NCBI RefSeq assembly: GCF_009176975.1
Contig: NZ_WEZG01000001.1
Coordinates: forward strand, 372,001 to 436,000
DNA: 64,000 nucleotides
From: Aureimonas psammosilenae
GTDB taxonomy: Bacteria > Pseudomonadota > Alphaproteobacteria > Rhizobiales > Rhizobiaceae
Direction: 5' to 3'
Numbering within the stretch: the stretch's first letter is position 1; each line of letters begins with the position of its first letter. The position numbers and the translations under genes were made by a program. Positions 1 to 8,438 of the stretch are shown one piece after another. The notes below the pieces were generated by a model. It was not told the origin of the DNA, ran no database searches, and worked only from the letters and a program-made list of their open reading frames with translations.

Positions 1-741
1 GGTCATGTGGTCGAGCGCGAAAAGCGCATCCGGCCGTTTCTCGCCGGCCAAATGTTGGCGCAGCGCATCCGCGCCGCCATCCGCGCCGAAGCCGATCTCG
101 GCCATCGTGAACTCCGTCGGCCCCGCCACGGACAGAACGCCTTCCCAGCGCTCGCGGACATTGCTGATGGCAAGGCTCGTGCCCACCACGAGGCAGCGGC
201 GGATGCCGGCCTCGCCCATGTGGCGGGCGATCCTCGCCGAAGCCGGGCCGTTGTCGACCGCGACGAGGTCGTGCGCGGACACGTCGGGAATGCGGTCGGC
301 CACCACGGTCGGAAAATGCCAGCCTTCCGGCAGGCGCGCCGTGAAGGCGCCGTCGCAGGGGATGACGATCATGCCCGCCGGCCGCCACGAGCGGATGTTC
401 GACAGGCGGTCGGCTTCCTCCTTCGGGTCGTTACGCGAGGACACCACCACGAGATCGAAGCCGTCGAGCCGCGCGGCATGTTCCAGCGTCGACACGAAGC
501 TCGCGAACATCGGGTTGGTGAGGTCGGGCACCACCGTGCCGACCAGCGCCGCTTTCCCGGAGCGCAGCCGCGAGGCCGCGACATCCACCACGTAGCCGAG
601 TTCGCGCACCGCCTTTGTCACGCGCTCGGCGAAGTCCGGCGACACGCTCGCCTTGCCGTTCAGGACGTTGGAAACGGTGGCGACCGAGACGCCGGCGCGC
701 TCGGCCACCATGCGGATGGACGGGGTCTGCGGCTTCGACAC
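1..741 (-). CDS. LacI-family transcriptional regulator (C-terminus beyond window)
   Basis: This is a DNA-binding sugar-responsive regulator; 247 codons are visible and the rest lies beyond base 1. The N-terminus (about residues 4-30) carries the LacI helix-turn-helix signature RMVAERAGVSVATVSNVLNG, followed by the hinge-helix region (VDVAASRLRSG) and a periplasmic-binding-protein-like effector domain (VGTVVPDLTNPMF, DNGPASARIARHM). I chose the GTG at 741 because GGGAGGGG lies just upstream; an ATG ten codons in would cut into the HTH. It is divergent from a sugar 3-epimerase-like gene and the shared spacer holds LacI-type palindromes, so it probably represses itself and/or that gene. The effector cannot be told from sequence. 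Confidence 0.9.
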   Translation of the reverse strand, partial: MSKPQTPSIRMVAERAGVSVATVSNVLNGKASVSPDFAERVTKAVRELGYVVDVAASRLRSGKAALVGTVVPDLTNPMFASFVSTLEHAARLDGFDLVVVSSRNDPKEEADRLSNIRSWRPAGMIVIPCDGAFTARLPEGWHFPTVVADRIPDVSAHDLVAVDNGPASARIARHMGEAGIRRCLVVGTSLAISNVRERWEGVLSVAGPTEFTMAEIGFGADGGADALRQHLAGEKRPDALFALDHMT

Positions 742-773
742 GTTCGCCCCTCCCAAGACGATTTCAGTCGGCT

Positions 774-794
774 ACGTTTTCGTGAAACGTTTTA
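774..794. promoter_or_regulatory. Candidate LacI-family operator between divergent genes
   Basis: Two overlapping imperfect palindromes lie in the 184-base spacer: arms ACGTTT/AAACGT around 774-790, and a TGAAACGTTTTA core at 783-794 with the central CG pair typical of LacI-family operators. Placement between the regulator and the epimerase-like gene fits repression of either or both. The assignment to this regulator is inference. Confidence 0.55.
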
Positions 795-925
795 TTGGAC
801 GCTAGACACGAGCCTCCACTTTGTCAATCATGGTAGGACGGCTGCTCTACTAGGAGAATGGAGCGGCGGTGCAGCATTCCTTCGCAATCGCGAAGGTTTC
901 GATCTTCGAACGATGGGAGGACATC

Positions 926-1834
926 ATGAACAAGCTCGGAGTGCACGCCTTCGTCTGGGAAAAGGGCTGGAGCCAGGACGAGGCGGCGCGCGCAATCGAT
1001 CGCTCGGCGGCGGTCGGCTACGATTTCATCGAGGCCGCCGCGCTCGACCCGTCCGTGATCGACGCGGACTACACCCGCCGCCGGCTGGAACAGGCGGGGC
1101 TCGGCATCAACTTCTCGCTCGGCCTCGACTTCGACGAGGACATCTCGTCGGGCGATCCGGAAAAACGGGCGCGGGGCAAGGCCAAGCTGGAGAACGCCGT
1201 TCGCACCTGCCGCGATTGCGGCGGCTCGATCATCGGCGGCATCCTTTATTCGGCCTTTGGGAAATACACGACGCAGCCGACCGCGCGCGGCATCGAGGAA
1301 TCGGCCGAGACCCTACGGGCGGTTGCCGAGATGGCCGCCCAAAGCGACATCACGCTCGTTCTGGAAGTCGTCAACCGCTACGAGACCAACATCTGCAACA
1401 CGGCCGCGCAGGGCGTGGAGATGGCCAAACTCGTCGGCGCTCCCAACGTGAAGGTGCATCTCGACGTCTACCACATGAACATCGAGGAATCGGACATCGC
1501 CAGCGCGATCGTGGATACCGGGGAGCATCTCGGCTACTTCCACACCGGCGATTCCCATCGCGGTTATCTCGGCTCCGGCTCGATCGACCTCACCGCCGTG
1601 TTCCGCGCCCTGGTGCGGGCGAAGTATCGGGGGCCGATCACTTTCGAGAGCTTTTCCTCGCGCGTCGTCGGCCAGCCACTGGAGGGCATCCTCGGCATCT
1701 GGCGCAACCTCTGGGAGGACGGGGAGGACCTCGCGTCCCACGCTCTGATGTATACTAAGGCGCAGTTGAAGGCGGCTGAGGAAGCCGAACGGCAAGCGCG
1801 CGAGCGCAGCCGCCTGCCCTTGGGCCGCGGTTGA
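926..1834 (+). CDS. Sugar 3-epimerase-like TIM-barrel enzyme (D-tagatose/D-psicose 3-epimerase family)
   Basis: This predicted cytoplasmic metal-dependent sugar epimerase/isomerase has 302 residues, the usual length. The metal-ligand pattern of D-tagatose 3-epimerase is visible: E147 (LEVVNRYETN), D180 (HLDVYHMN), H206 (YFHTGDSHRG) and E241 (ITFESFSS). These keep the exact spacing of the characterised Pseudomonas enzyme (152/185/211/246), offset by five. Start at ATG 926 is chosen because GGGAGG sits six bases upstream; an in-frame ATG at 869 would add 19 unconserved residues. It is divergent from a LacI regulator, so sugar-inducible expression is likely. The true substrate (ketohexose, inosose or other) is not determinable from sequence. 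Confidence 0.85.
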   Translation: MNKLGVHAFVWEKGWSQDEAARAIDRSAAVGYDFIEAAALDPSVIDADYTRRRLEQAGLGINFSLGLDFDEDISSGDPEKRARGKAKLENAVRTCRDCGGSIIGGILYSAFGKYTTQPTARGIEESAETLRAVAEMAAQSDITLVLEVVNRYETNICNTAAQGVEMAKLVGAPNVKVHLDVYHMNIEESDIASAIVDTGEHLGYFHTGDSHRGYLGSGSIDLTAVFRALVRAKYRGPITFESFSSRVVGQPLEGILGIWRNLWEDGEDLASHALMYTKAQLKAAEEAERQARERSRLPLGRG

Positions 1835-1915
1835 AGGAGGTCCGGGCGACGGTTCGAAGCGTTGCCGCGCCGTTGCCCGTTCCTTTCAACCGACCGCTTT
1901 CGCCTTGAGCGATGT

Positions 1916-3700
1916 TCAGAACAGGATGTCGTCGAAATCGTCGTCCCCCGCCGGCGCGGGGGAGGGGGCGGGGATGGCGGAAACCGGCGCCAGCCCGAAG
2001 CATCTGGCATGCACCGCCCGCTCTTCCTCCATCGTGTAGGAAGCGGTCAGGACGCGGTCGAGCCGGGCCGCGTCGTCTTCCGGCAGGTCTTCGGCGGCAA
2101 GCTCCGCAAGACAGGCGGCGAGCGCCGCCCCGAGCGCCTGCATCATCGCGCCGCCGTCCTCCGACGCGCTCATCAGATGATGCACGTCCTCGACTTCCGG
2201 CCCGAGACCCTGCGCGGCCTCCGTGCTTTCGGCCAGCGCTGTGCGGCAGGAAGCTTCCGCATCGGACAAGAGCGTGGCCGCCGAAGTCAGCGCGGTTTCC
2301 ACGGAAGATTCCGCGTTTCCGAGGGTCGGCAGGATGCGCTGCGAAAGGCTTTCCGTCACCGACGCGGCGCTTTCGATGCCGTTGCGCACCTGCTCGGCCA
2401 TGTCCCGCGCCTTGGAGGCCTGTTCGCGGATGACGCCCGCGACATAGCTGATCGTTTCGTCGCCGCCATCCACATGGGCGGCACGCACGGCGGCGTTGAA
2501 GCCGGCCAGGCGAAGCTCGTATTCGAGTTCCACGAGGCGGTTCGTCAGTTCGATCAGGGATTGGGTGGCGACGACACTTCGCTCGACGCTCTCGGTCGTT
2601 TTCTCGCGAGCCTCGCGGCCGCCATGGAAGCCTTCGCGCAGGCGGCTGGCCTCGGCGTCGAGCTGTCCGAGCCCGCCCTGTCCGCTGCGCTCCGGCATCA
2701 GCCTCCCGAGCAGCGCCGTGCATCCGCCGAGCTCAGTGGCGATGCTGCCGAGATCGGCGCGGATCTTGGTTGTTCTTTCGTTGTAGACCTCCGAAAGATC
2801 CTCGATCTGCGCGATTTCCAGAAGAACGATGCGACGCCGGGCGGCCGGGCGCAGGTGCGGGGCGAGCGGTTCGCCGCCGTCGCCGAGCGTGCCGTCGGCG
2901 GCGAGGTCGGCGAAGATCGCGAGATTTCGCGCGGTATGCTCGAAGCGCTGGCGCACCATGTCATGCGCTTGAAGACCCATCACGACCTGCGCGATGGCCT
3001 GCCACAGGGCGGTGAAGGACCGCCCGGCGTCTTCGCGCTGGCGGCCGGCTTCGCGCTGCTGCGATTCGATCAGCGTCACGAGCTGCATGAAGCCGTCGAT
3101 CAGCGCGGGTCCGGTCGCCTCGTCGCTCCGCCGGTCCTCGACCGTGCGGCTCCCATCGAGCTGCCCGCACAAAGCTTCCATGCGCTGATCGATGACGCGC
3201 ACGACCTTTTCGCCGGAATCCACGAGTTCGTCGACATGCATGGCGAAGGGCACGAGTTCCTCGTGGCGCGAGCGCATCCGCTCCACCTGCACGCGGGCGA
3301 TCAGCGCGACATAGTCCAGCGTCTTGAAGACGCCGCGCAGCGCCTTGGCGCCGACCGCCGCATCGGCGATCGCGGTTCGCAAGCCCGCAAGCGCATCGGC
3401 GCGCTCCCCCGACAGCGTCTCGATCCGTCCGGCATCGCCGGCGGCGCGGGCGAGATCCTCGCGCATCGATGCCATCCGGTCGGCCGACAGAAGCTCGGTG
3501 GAGCGGCCGATGCCGTCGCGCACCCGCGCCAAACGCCCGTGAACGCTGCGAAGCCGGCTTCCGGCATCGAGAAACACCGCCTCATCGGCTTCGATCCAGG
3601 CGGTGATGGCATTGGCGAGGCGAAGAACGTCGTGTCCGCCCGGCGAATGGCACGGCGCTTGGGCGGACGGAGCTCGTGAAGACAAGGTGGCTCCGATCAT
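1916..3700 (-). CDS. Soluble, degenerate MCP-like chemotaxis protein, last gene of the che operon
   Basis: This 594-residue, mostly helical protein has no signal peptide or membrane segment. Residues about 380-450 resemble the chemoreceptor signalling hairpin ([19 protein letters not shown], then [20 protein letters not shown]), comparable to the canonical [15 protein letters not shown]...VRKLAERS stretch. The tip is diverged: the canonical [14 protein letters not shown] reads [18 protein letters not shown] second heptad-rich region covers about residues 25-330, and the acidic C-terminus ends in DDDFDDILF. The ATG at 3700 overlaps the cheB stop by four bases (ATGA), so the two are translationally coupled. 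It may be a cytoplasmic signalling or scaffold protein of the chemosensory array, or act on CheB or CheR. I cannot name a family with certainty. Confidence 0.7.
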   Translation of the reverse strand: MIGATLSSRAPSAQAPCHSPGGHDVLRLANAITAWIEADEAVFLDAGSRLRSVHGRLARVRDGIGRSTELLSADRMASMREDLARAAGDAGRIETLSGERADALAGLRTAIADAAVGAKALRGVFKTLDYVALIARVQVERMRSRHEELVPFAMHVDELVDSGEKVVRVIDQRMEALCGQLDGSRTVEDRRSDEATGPALIDGFMQLVTLIESQQREAGRQREDAGRSFTALWQAIAQVVMGLQAHDMVRQRFEHTARNLAIFADLAADGTLGDGGEPLAPHLRPAARRRIVLLEIAQIEDLSEVYNERTTKIRADLGSIATELGGCTALLGRLMPERSGQGGLGQLDAEASRLREGFHGGREAREKTTESVERSVVATQSLIELTNRLVELEYELRLAGFNAAVRAAHVDGGDETISYVAGVIREQASKARDMAEQVRNGIESAASVTESLSQRILPTLGNAESSVETALTSAATLLSDAEASCRTALAESTEAAQGLGPEVEDVHHLMSASEDGGAMMQALGAALAACLAELAAEDLPEDDAARLDRVLTASYTMEEERAVHARCFGLAPVSAIPAPSPAPAGDDDFDDILF

Positions 3701-4791
3701 TTGGCGGTTCCCGTTCGTGCGGAATGATCGTTGGCGAAGCGCATCACTTCCCCCGCCAGAAGGGGGAGGGGGAGTTCGGTTTCCACGGCGCCGATCTTCA
3801 TCGCTTCCTTGGGCATGCCGTAGACGACGCAAGTTCCTTCGTCCTGGCCGAGCGTTCGCGCCCCGGCCTGGCGCAGTTCCAGAAGGCCCTTGGCGCCGTC
3901 GTCGCCCATGCCGGTCATGATGAGCCCAAGCGCGTTCGCGCCCGCGGCCCTCGCGGCGGAGCGGAACAGGACATCCACCGACGGGCGGTGCCGGGCGACG
4001 AGCGGCCCGTCGCGCACTTCCACGCGATACTGCGCGCCCGAGCGCTGAAGCAGGAGATGCCGGTTGCCGGGCGCGATCAGCGCGAGGCCCGGCACGACGC
4101 GGTCGCCGGTTTCGGCTTCGCGCACCTCGATGCGGCACAAGCCGTCGAGACGGCGCGCGAAGGCCGTGGTGAAGCCCGCCGGCATGTGCTGCACGATCAC
4201 GGTGCCCGGCGCATCGGCGGGAAGCGCTTCGAGGAGAACGCGCAGGGCCTCGGTGCCCCCGGTGGACGCGCCGATCGCCACCACCTTGTCGGTGGTGCGC
4301 TCGATGGGTCGGCCGGGCGCGGGGGGCAGCACGGCGTCGGCGGTGAGCTTGGCCTGTCCTTCCAGCGGCTTGGCGGCGCGCGGCGCGAGGCGGGCCTTGG
4401 AAGCCGCGCGCACCGCGTCGCAGATGCGTGTCTTCGCTTCGGTCAGGAACTGGGGCGTGCCGACGCGCGGCTTGGTGATGATCTCCACCGCGCCCGCTTC
4501 CAGCGCCTGGAGGGCCATCTTGGAGCCGGCTTCGGCCAGCGACGAGCAGATCACCACCGGGATCGGCCGCTGGCTCATCAGCTTGGTGACGAAGGTGATG
4601 CCGTCCATGCGCGGCATCTCGATGTCGCAGATGATGACGTCCGGCAGTTCCTCTCGCATCCGCTCGGCGGCGAAGAAGGGGTTGGACGCGGTGCCCATGA
4701 CTTCGAGGTCGGGCTCCTGGGACACGATGTCCGACAGGATGGTGCGAACGCTCGCCGAGTCGTCCACGATCAGAACGCGCAGGGGCTTCAT
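3697..4791 (-). CDS. cheB: Chemotaxis response regulator protein-glutamate methylesterase CheB
   Basis: CheB demethylates (and deamidates) receptor glutamates when phosphorylated by CheA, giving adaptation. The 364 residues comprise an N-terminal receiver domain ([14 protein letters not shown]; phospho-acceptor D56 in [13 protein letters not shown]), a linker to about residue 165, and the esterase domain with S176 ([10 protein letters not shown]), H202 (VQHMPAGFT) and D297 (MTGMGDDGA), matching the Ser-His-Asp triad. Start ATG 4791 is taken at [11 protein letters not shown]. It overlaps the cheR stop by four bases upstream and the MCP-like gene by four bases downstream, so translation is coupled through cheR-cheB. 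Confidence 0.96.
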   Translation of the reverse strand: MKPLRVLIVDDSASVRTILSDIVSQEPDLEVMGTASNPFFAAERMREELPDVIICDIEMPRMDGITFVTKLMSQRPIPVVICSSLAEAGSKMALQALEAGAVEIITKPRVGTPQFLTEAKTRICDAVRAASKARLAPRAAKPLEGQAKLTADAVLPPAPGRPIERTTDKVVAIGASTGGTEALRVLLEALPADAPGTVIVQHMPAGFTTAFARRLDGLCRIEVREAETGDRVVPGLALIAPGNRHLLLQRSGAQYRVEVRDGPLVARHRPSVDVLFRSAARAAGANALGLIMTGMGDDGAKGLLELRQAGARTLGQDEGTCVVYGMPKEAMKIGAVETELPLPLLAGEVMRFANDHSARTGTAK

Positions 4792-5678
4792 AGCGGGGCC
4801 TCGACGCGCTCGTGGATGTTGCTGCGAAGGAGCTTCAACGGCAGGTGCTTGGTGCGCAGGGCTTCCGAGTGCCCGAGAACCAGAAGGCCGCCCGGCCGCA
4901 GATGCCGGCAAAGCTTCTCCACCACCTCGACCTGGGTCTGGGGATCGAAATAGATGAGAACGTTGCGGCAGAAGATGATGTCCATCACCCGGCCGGGCAT
5001 GTAGCGCTCGTGCATCAAATTGATCTGCCCGATCCGCACGCGCTGGCGAAGCGGCCGGCAGACCTCGGCCCGCCCGCCTTTCAACGGCCGCAGATATTGC
5101 TGGCGAAGCGTCGTGGGGACCGGCTGGATGTCCTCTTCGCTGTAGATCCCCTCGCGCACCGCTTCCAGCATTCGAACGGAAATGTCGGTTGCCAACACCG
5201 ACCAGTCGAAGAGCCTGCCGCCTTCGGACGCGGCGTCCGCGATCATCGCGAGGCTGTAGGCTTCCTGACCGCTCGACGCGGCCGCCGACCAGATGTTCAG
5301 CGATCGGTCGGAAGCTTCGGCGAGGCGACGAAGCTCAGCGCCCGTCAGGTGGTCGAAATGCGGGGCCTCGCGAAAGAACGAGGTCTGGTTCGTCACCACG
5401 CAGTCGGTGAAGGCCTGCAACTCGTCGGCTCTGCCGCCGGGCGTGCGTAGCAAGCGCACATAGCTGGCGAAGTCGTCGAGGCCGTTGGCCGCCAGACGCC
5501 GGCGCAGCCGCGTTTCCAGCATCGTGCGCTTGGCCGCCGACATGGTGATGCCGCAGGTTTCCCGAACGATCTCGATGAGCGTTCTGAGGCTGTCCGCGTC
5601 CAGGATAGCGCCGGATGCGGCGGGCACCGGGTGAACGGGACGGTTCGGGTGGATCGCGGAGGTGGGAGCGAGAGTCAT
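4788..5678 (-). CDS. cheR: Chemotaxis protein-glutamate O-methyltransferase CheR
   Basis: CheR transfers methyl groups from S-adenosylmethionine to receptor glutamates. The 296 residues show the N-terminal helical CheR domain ([20 protein letters not shown] at about 42-62), the [15 protein letters not shown] motif and the SAM-binding fold ([43 protein letters not shown]). It lacks the C-terminal receptor-tethering or TPR extensions seen in some CheRs. Neither receptor in this operon ends in an NWETF-like pentapeptide. It sits between cheW (upstream, 42-base gap) and cheB (4-base overlap) in the same operon. Confidence 0.96.
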   Translation of the reverse strand: MTLAPTSAIHPNRPVHPVPAASGAILDADSLRTLIEIVRETCGITMSAAKRTMLETRLRRRLAANGLDDFASYVRLLRTPGGRADELQAFTDCVVTNQTSFFREAPHFDHLTGAELRRLAEASDRSLNIWSAAASSGQEAYSLAMIADAASEGGRLFDWSVLATDISVRMLEAVREGIYSEEDIQPVPTTLRQQYLRPLKGGRAEVCRPLRQRVRIGQINLMHERYMPGRVMDIIFCRNVLIYFDPQTQVEVVEKLCRHLRPGGLLVLGHSEALRTKHLPLKLLRSNIHERVEAPL

Positions 5679-5719
5679 CGCGTCCGTTCGCTGGCATTGA
5701 CGAGAAGGGTGGCGGCCGG

Positions 5720-6241
5720 TCAGGCCGCCGGGCGATCCGAAACCGCGTCCGGAGCGAAAAGGCGCGGGATGTCGAGAAGGGTCAGGAAGTCCCCGTCGCG
5801 TCGTCCGATGCCGGTCATGAAGTCGCTGTTCCAGCTTTCGCCGAAACGCGGCGCGTCCTCGATCCCGGTCTCGTCGATGTCGGCGACCTCGAACACGGCG
5901 TCGGCGATCACCGCCAGCGTCCGCCGGCCTTCGGCCTCGTCGAATTCCAGCACCACGATGCGGCTGTCGGTGGTCGGCTCGCCGGCCCGGCCGACGGACA
6001 TGCGCAGCTTGTGCTTCAAGTCCACCACCGGAACGCCGATGCCGCGCACGTCGATCATGCCCAGAAGCGTTTCGGGCGCGTTGGCGAGCGGGGCGATGGG
6101 CTTGTGGTCGAGCACTTCGCGCACATGAAGAACGCGGATGCCGAAGGCCTGTTTTCCCAGACGGAAGGTCAGGACCTCCTGCGTGCCGTTTTCCTCCGGC
6201 GTAAGCTCGCCGGAGGAGGGGAGGGGTGATCCGAGGCTCAA
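5720..6241 (-). CDS. cheW: Chemotaxis coupling protein CheW (second copy)
   Basis: CheW couples receptors to CheA in the sensory array. The 173-residue protein has the CheW fold: [25 protein letters not shown], then the [18 protein letters not shown] core, which is the receptor/CheA contact surface. The start is a TTG at 6241 that overlaps the stop of the preceding receptor gene; an AAAGGA ribosome site lies inside that gene's 3' end about 11 bases upstream, which supports this start. There are two CheW copies in the operon, this one flanking the receptor pair on the cheR side. The two are clearly diverged and may prefer different receptors. Confidence 0.93.
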   Translation of the reverse strand: MSLGSPLPSSGELTPEENGTQEVLTFRLGKQAFGIRVLHVREVLDHKPIAPLANAPETLLGMIDVRGIGVPVVDLKHKLRMSVGRAGEPTTDSRIVVLEFDEAEGRRTLAVIADAVFEVADIDETGIEDAPRFGESWNSDFMTGIGRRDGDFLTLLDIPRLFAPDAVSDRPAA

Positions 6242-8331
6242 GCGCTCATCCTTTCGAAGCCGCCATTGCTCGCGTCCTTGGCGGAAAGGTCGAAGTCGAA
6301 GCCGTCCTTCGCGGGGGCGGGGGCGGGGGCGGGGGCAGCGGGGCGCTTCAGTGCCGGCTGCTTCTTGGCGACCGGGCGGGAGGCGGCGAAGCGGTCGACC
6401 CGTGCCTGCAACGCGTGGACCCCTTTCGATGCGGCGGCAGGCGTCGACATGACGGTGGCCGGGGAAGCGTCGAGGCGGAAATAAGCGGCGCGTTCGTTCA
6501 AGCGCCCAGCTTCGGCCGAAAGCTGTTCGGCGGTGGCCGACATCTCGTTGGCGGCCGAGGCGTTCTGCTGCGTCACCTGGTCGAGCTGCTGGATCGCCTG
6601 ATTGATCTGTTCGGCGCCGGCATTCTGTTCGCGGCAGGCGGCCGAGATCTCGCTGACGAGTTCGGCCGTGCGCTGGATGTCCGGCACGAGCTGTTCCAGC
6701 ATCCGGCCGGCTTCCTCGGAGATCTGAAGCGTCGAGGAAGACAGCTCGCCGATCTCGGCGGCGGCGGTCTGCGAGCGCTCCGCGAGCTTCCTGACTTCCG
6801 AGGCGACGACGGCAAAGCCCTTACCGTGCTGGCCGGCGCGCGCCGCCTCGATCGCGGCGTTGAGCGCGAGGAGGTCGGTTTGACGGGCGATCTCCTGCAC
6901 GATGCGGATCTTGTCGGCGATGGTGCGCATCGCTTCCACGGAATTGGCCACCGCCCGGCCGCTCTTGTCGGCGTTAAGCGAGGCCTGTCCGGCGATCTTC
7001 TCCGTGGTGGTGGCGTTCTCGGAGTTCTGGCGGATGTTGGCGGCCATCTCCTCCATGGCGGAGGAGGCCTGTTCCGTCGCGGCCGCCTGCTCGGTCGAGC
7101 CCTGGCTGAGCTGCTCGGCGGTGGCGGAGGACTGCTGCGAGCCGGACGCCACCTGCGAAGAGGAATTGGCGACGTCGCCGACGATCTCGCGCAAGCGCAG
7201 CGTCATCGTGTTCATGGCACGCTGGAGATCGCCGATCTCGTCGCGGGTTTTGGCATCGACGGTCTGCGTCAGGTCGCCGGCGCCGATATCCTCGGCGAGC
7301 TTCACCGAACGGTTGAGGCCGCGCGAAATCGACAAGGACATCCAGAGCGCGGCGGCGAGCCCCATGGCGATGGCGCCGACGACGATCGCGATCAGCATGT
7401 TGCGGGCGGAGGCGTAGTTCGCCTGCGTTTGGGCGAGGAAGCCGTTCGCAGTCCCGTTCGCCCGGTCCTTCAGCGCGTCCAGCCGGGTGGAAACCTTGCC
7501 CGATTCGGGCGCCAGCACGGTATAGATGTAGTTCGAGGCCTCGGCGGTGGCGTTCTCGACGGCGATGTCGGTGAAACCGCGGAGCGTCTTGAAGAGCGCC
7601 GTCCAGTCGCCTTCGAGCCGCGCGATAAGGTCCAGTGGCGCGCCAGGCGTCTTGCGCAGCGTTTCCAACGTTGCGCGGAACGATTGGTCGGCGCCGTTCA
7701 GGCTGTCGCTCGCCGCGCCGATCTTCGCCGGTTCGCCGAGATCCACGGCGGAAACCATGGCCAGCCGCGCGGCATAGGCGTTGCTGCCGAGCGACGCGAC
7801 CGCGTCACCGAGGATCTCGTTCGTCGCAGGGCTGGACTGGATATCGTCGAGTTCGTTGATCTCCTTCAGCAACTGGGCGAAGGGAGCTTCCGTGGCGTTC
7901 AAGGCCTTGTCGGCCAGTTCGGTATCGGCCATCGAGGCCATCGCGAAAGCTTTGTCGGTCATTGTCCGGAAGTTGTCGATCATCGGCTTGAGATCGGCGA
8001 TGTCGCGCTGCTCGTCCGGCGTCATGCTGCGCAGAAGGTTTGAGACCGACTCGTCGATCAGCGTCCAGGAGGCATCGTAGTCGGCCTTGAGCGGGGCCCG
8101 CGCGGCGTCGCTGTTTGCGGCCAGAGCCCGCAGGATGCCGCGCCGGACGTTCATCACTTCGCCGTCGACGGTCTGGACGGCCTGAACCTGCGCGAAGGGC
8201 CGCGCGGCGAAGGCCTCCATATCGGCGTTGCTCTGACCAAGGCTCGAGATGCCGAGATAGCCGGCGGTGCCGAGAAGGGCGAGAACGGCTCCAAACGAGC
8301 CTATCAGCTTGGTCTTGATGGTTAGACGCAT
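6238..8331 (-). CDS. Methyl-accepting chemotaxis protein (tandem copy, shorter)
   Basis: This is a membrane chemoreceptor of 697 residues. The N-terminal helix (about 8-28, [20 protein letters not shown]) is a membrane anchor. A helical periplasmic domain of about 280 residues follows, with four-helix-bundle character, then a second membrane helix at about 310-333 ([20 protein letters not shown]), a HAMP domain ([19 protein letters not shown]) and a long signalling coiled coil with tip [20 protein letters not shown]. It ends in an Ala/Pro linker and a GGFERMSA tail. It is close to the neighbouring receptor, but its coiled coil is 28 residues shorter (14 per arm). Its stop overlaps the TTG of cheW. 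Confidence 0.95.
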   Translation of the reverse strand: MRLTIKTKLIGSFGAVLALLGTAGYLGISSLGQSNADMEAFAARPFAQVQAVQTVDGEVMNVRRGILRALAANSDAARAPLKADYDASWTLIDESVSNLLRSMTPDEQRDIADLKPMIDNFRTMTDKAFAMASMADTELADKALNATEAPFAQLLKEINELDDIQSSPATNEILGDAVASLGSNAYAARLAMVSAVDLGEPAKIGAASDSLNGADQSFRATLETLRKTPGAPLDLIARLEGDWTALFKTLRGFTDIAVENATAEASNYIYTVLAPESGKVSTRLDALKDRANGTANGFLAQTQANYASARNMLIAIVVGAIAMGLAAALWMSLSISRGLNRSVKLAEDIGAGDLTQTVDAKTRDEIGDLQRAMNTMTLRLREIVGDVANSSSQVASGSQQSSATAEQLSQGSTEQAAATEQASSAMEEMAANIRQNSENATTTEKIAGQASLNADKSGRAVANSVEAMRTIADKIRIVQEIARQTDLLALNAAIEAARAGQHGKGFAVVASEVRKLAERSQTAAAEIGELSSSTLQISEEAGRMLEQLVPDIQRTAELVSEISAACREQNAGAEQINQAIQQLDQVTQQNASAANEMSATAEQLSAEAGRLNERAAYFRLDASPATVMSTPAAASKGVHALQARVDRFAASRPVAKKQPALKRPAAPAPAPAPAKDGFDFDLSAKDASNGGFERMSA

Positions 8332-8438
8332 GGGTTCACGCTTCTCGTCCTTTGCCGGGAAACCGGTCTCGTGGAAGGGATGCCGGTTCCGCGTCCTTGC
8401 CGCGAAACCGGGATGGGTTCAGAGGGTATTCCAGTCCG

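Noticed and set aside
7-1758. Long plus-strand frame across the LacI and epimerase genes (583 codons)
   Set aside because: Arg/His/Gly-rich out-of-frame reading of real genes typical of GC-rich DNA; conserved motifs are in the other frames.
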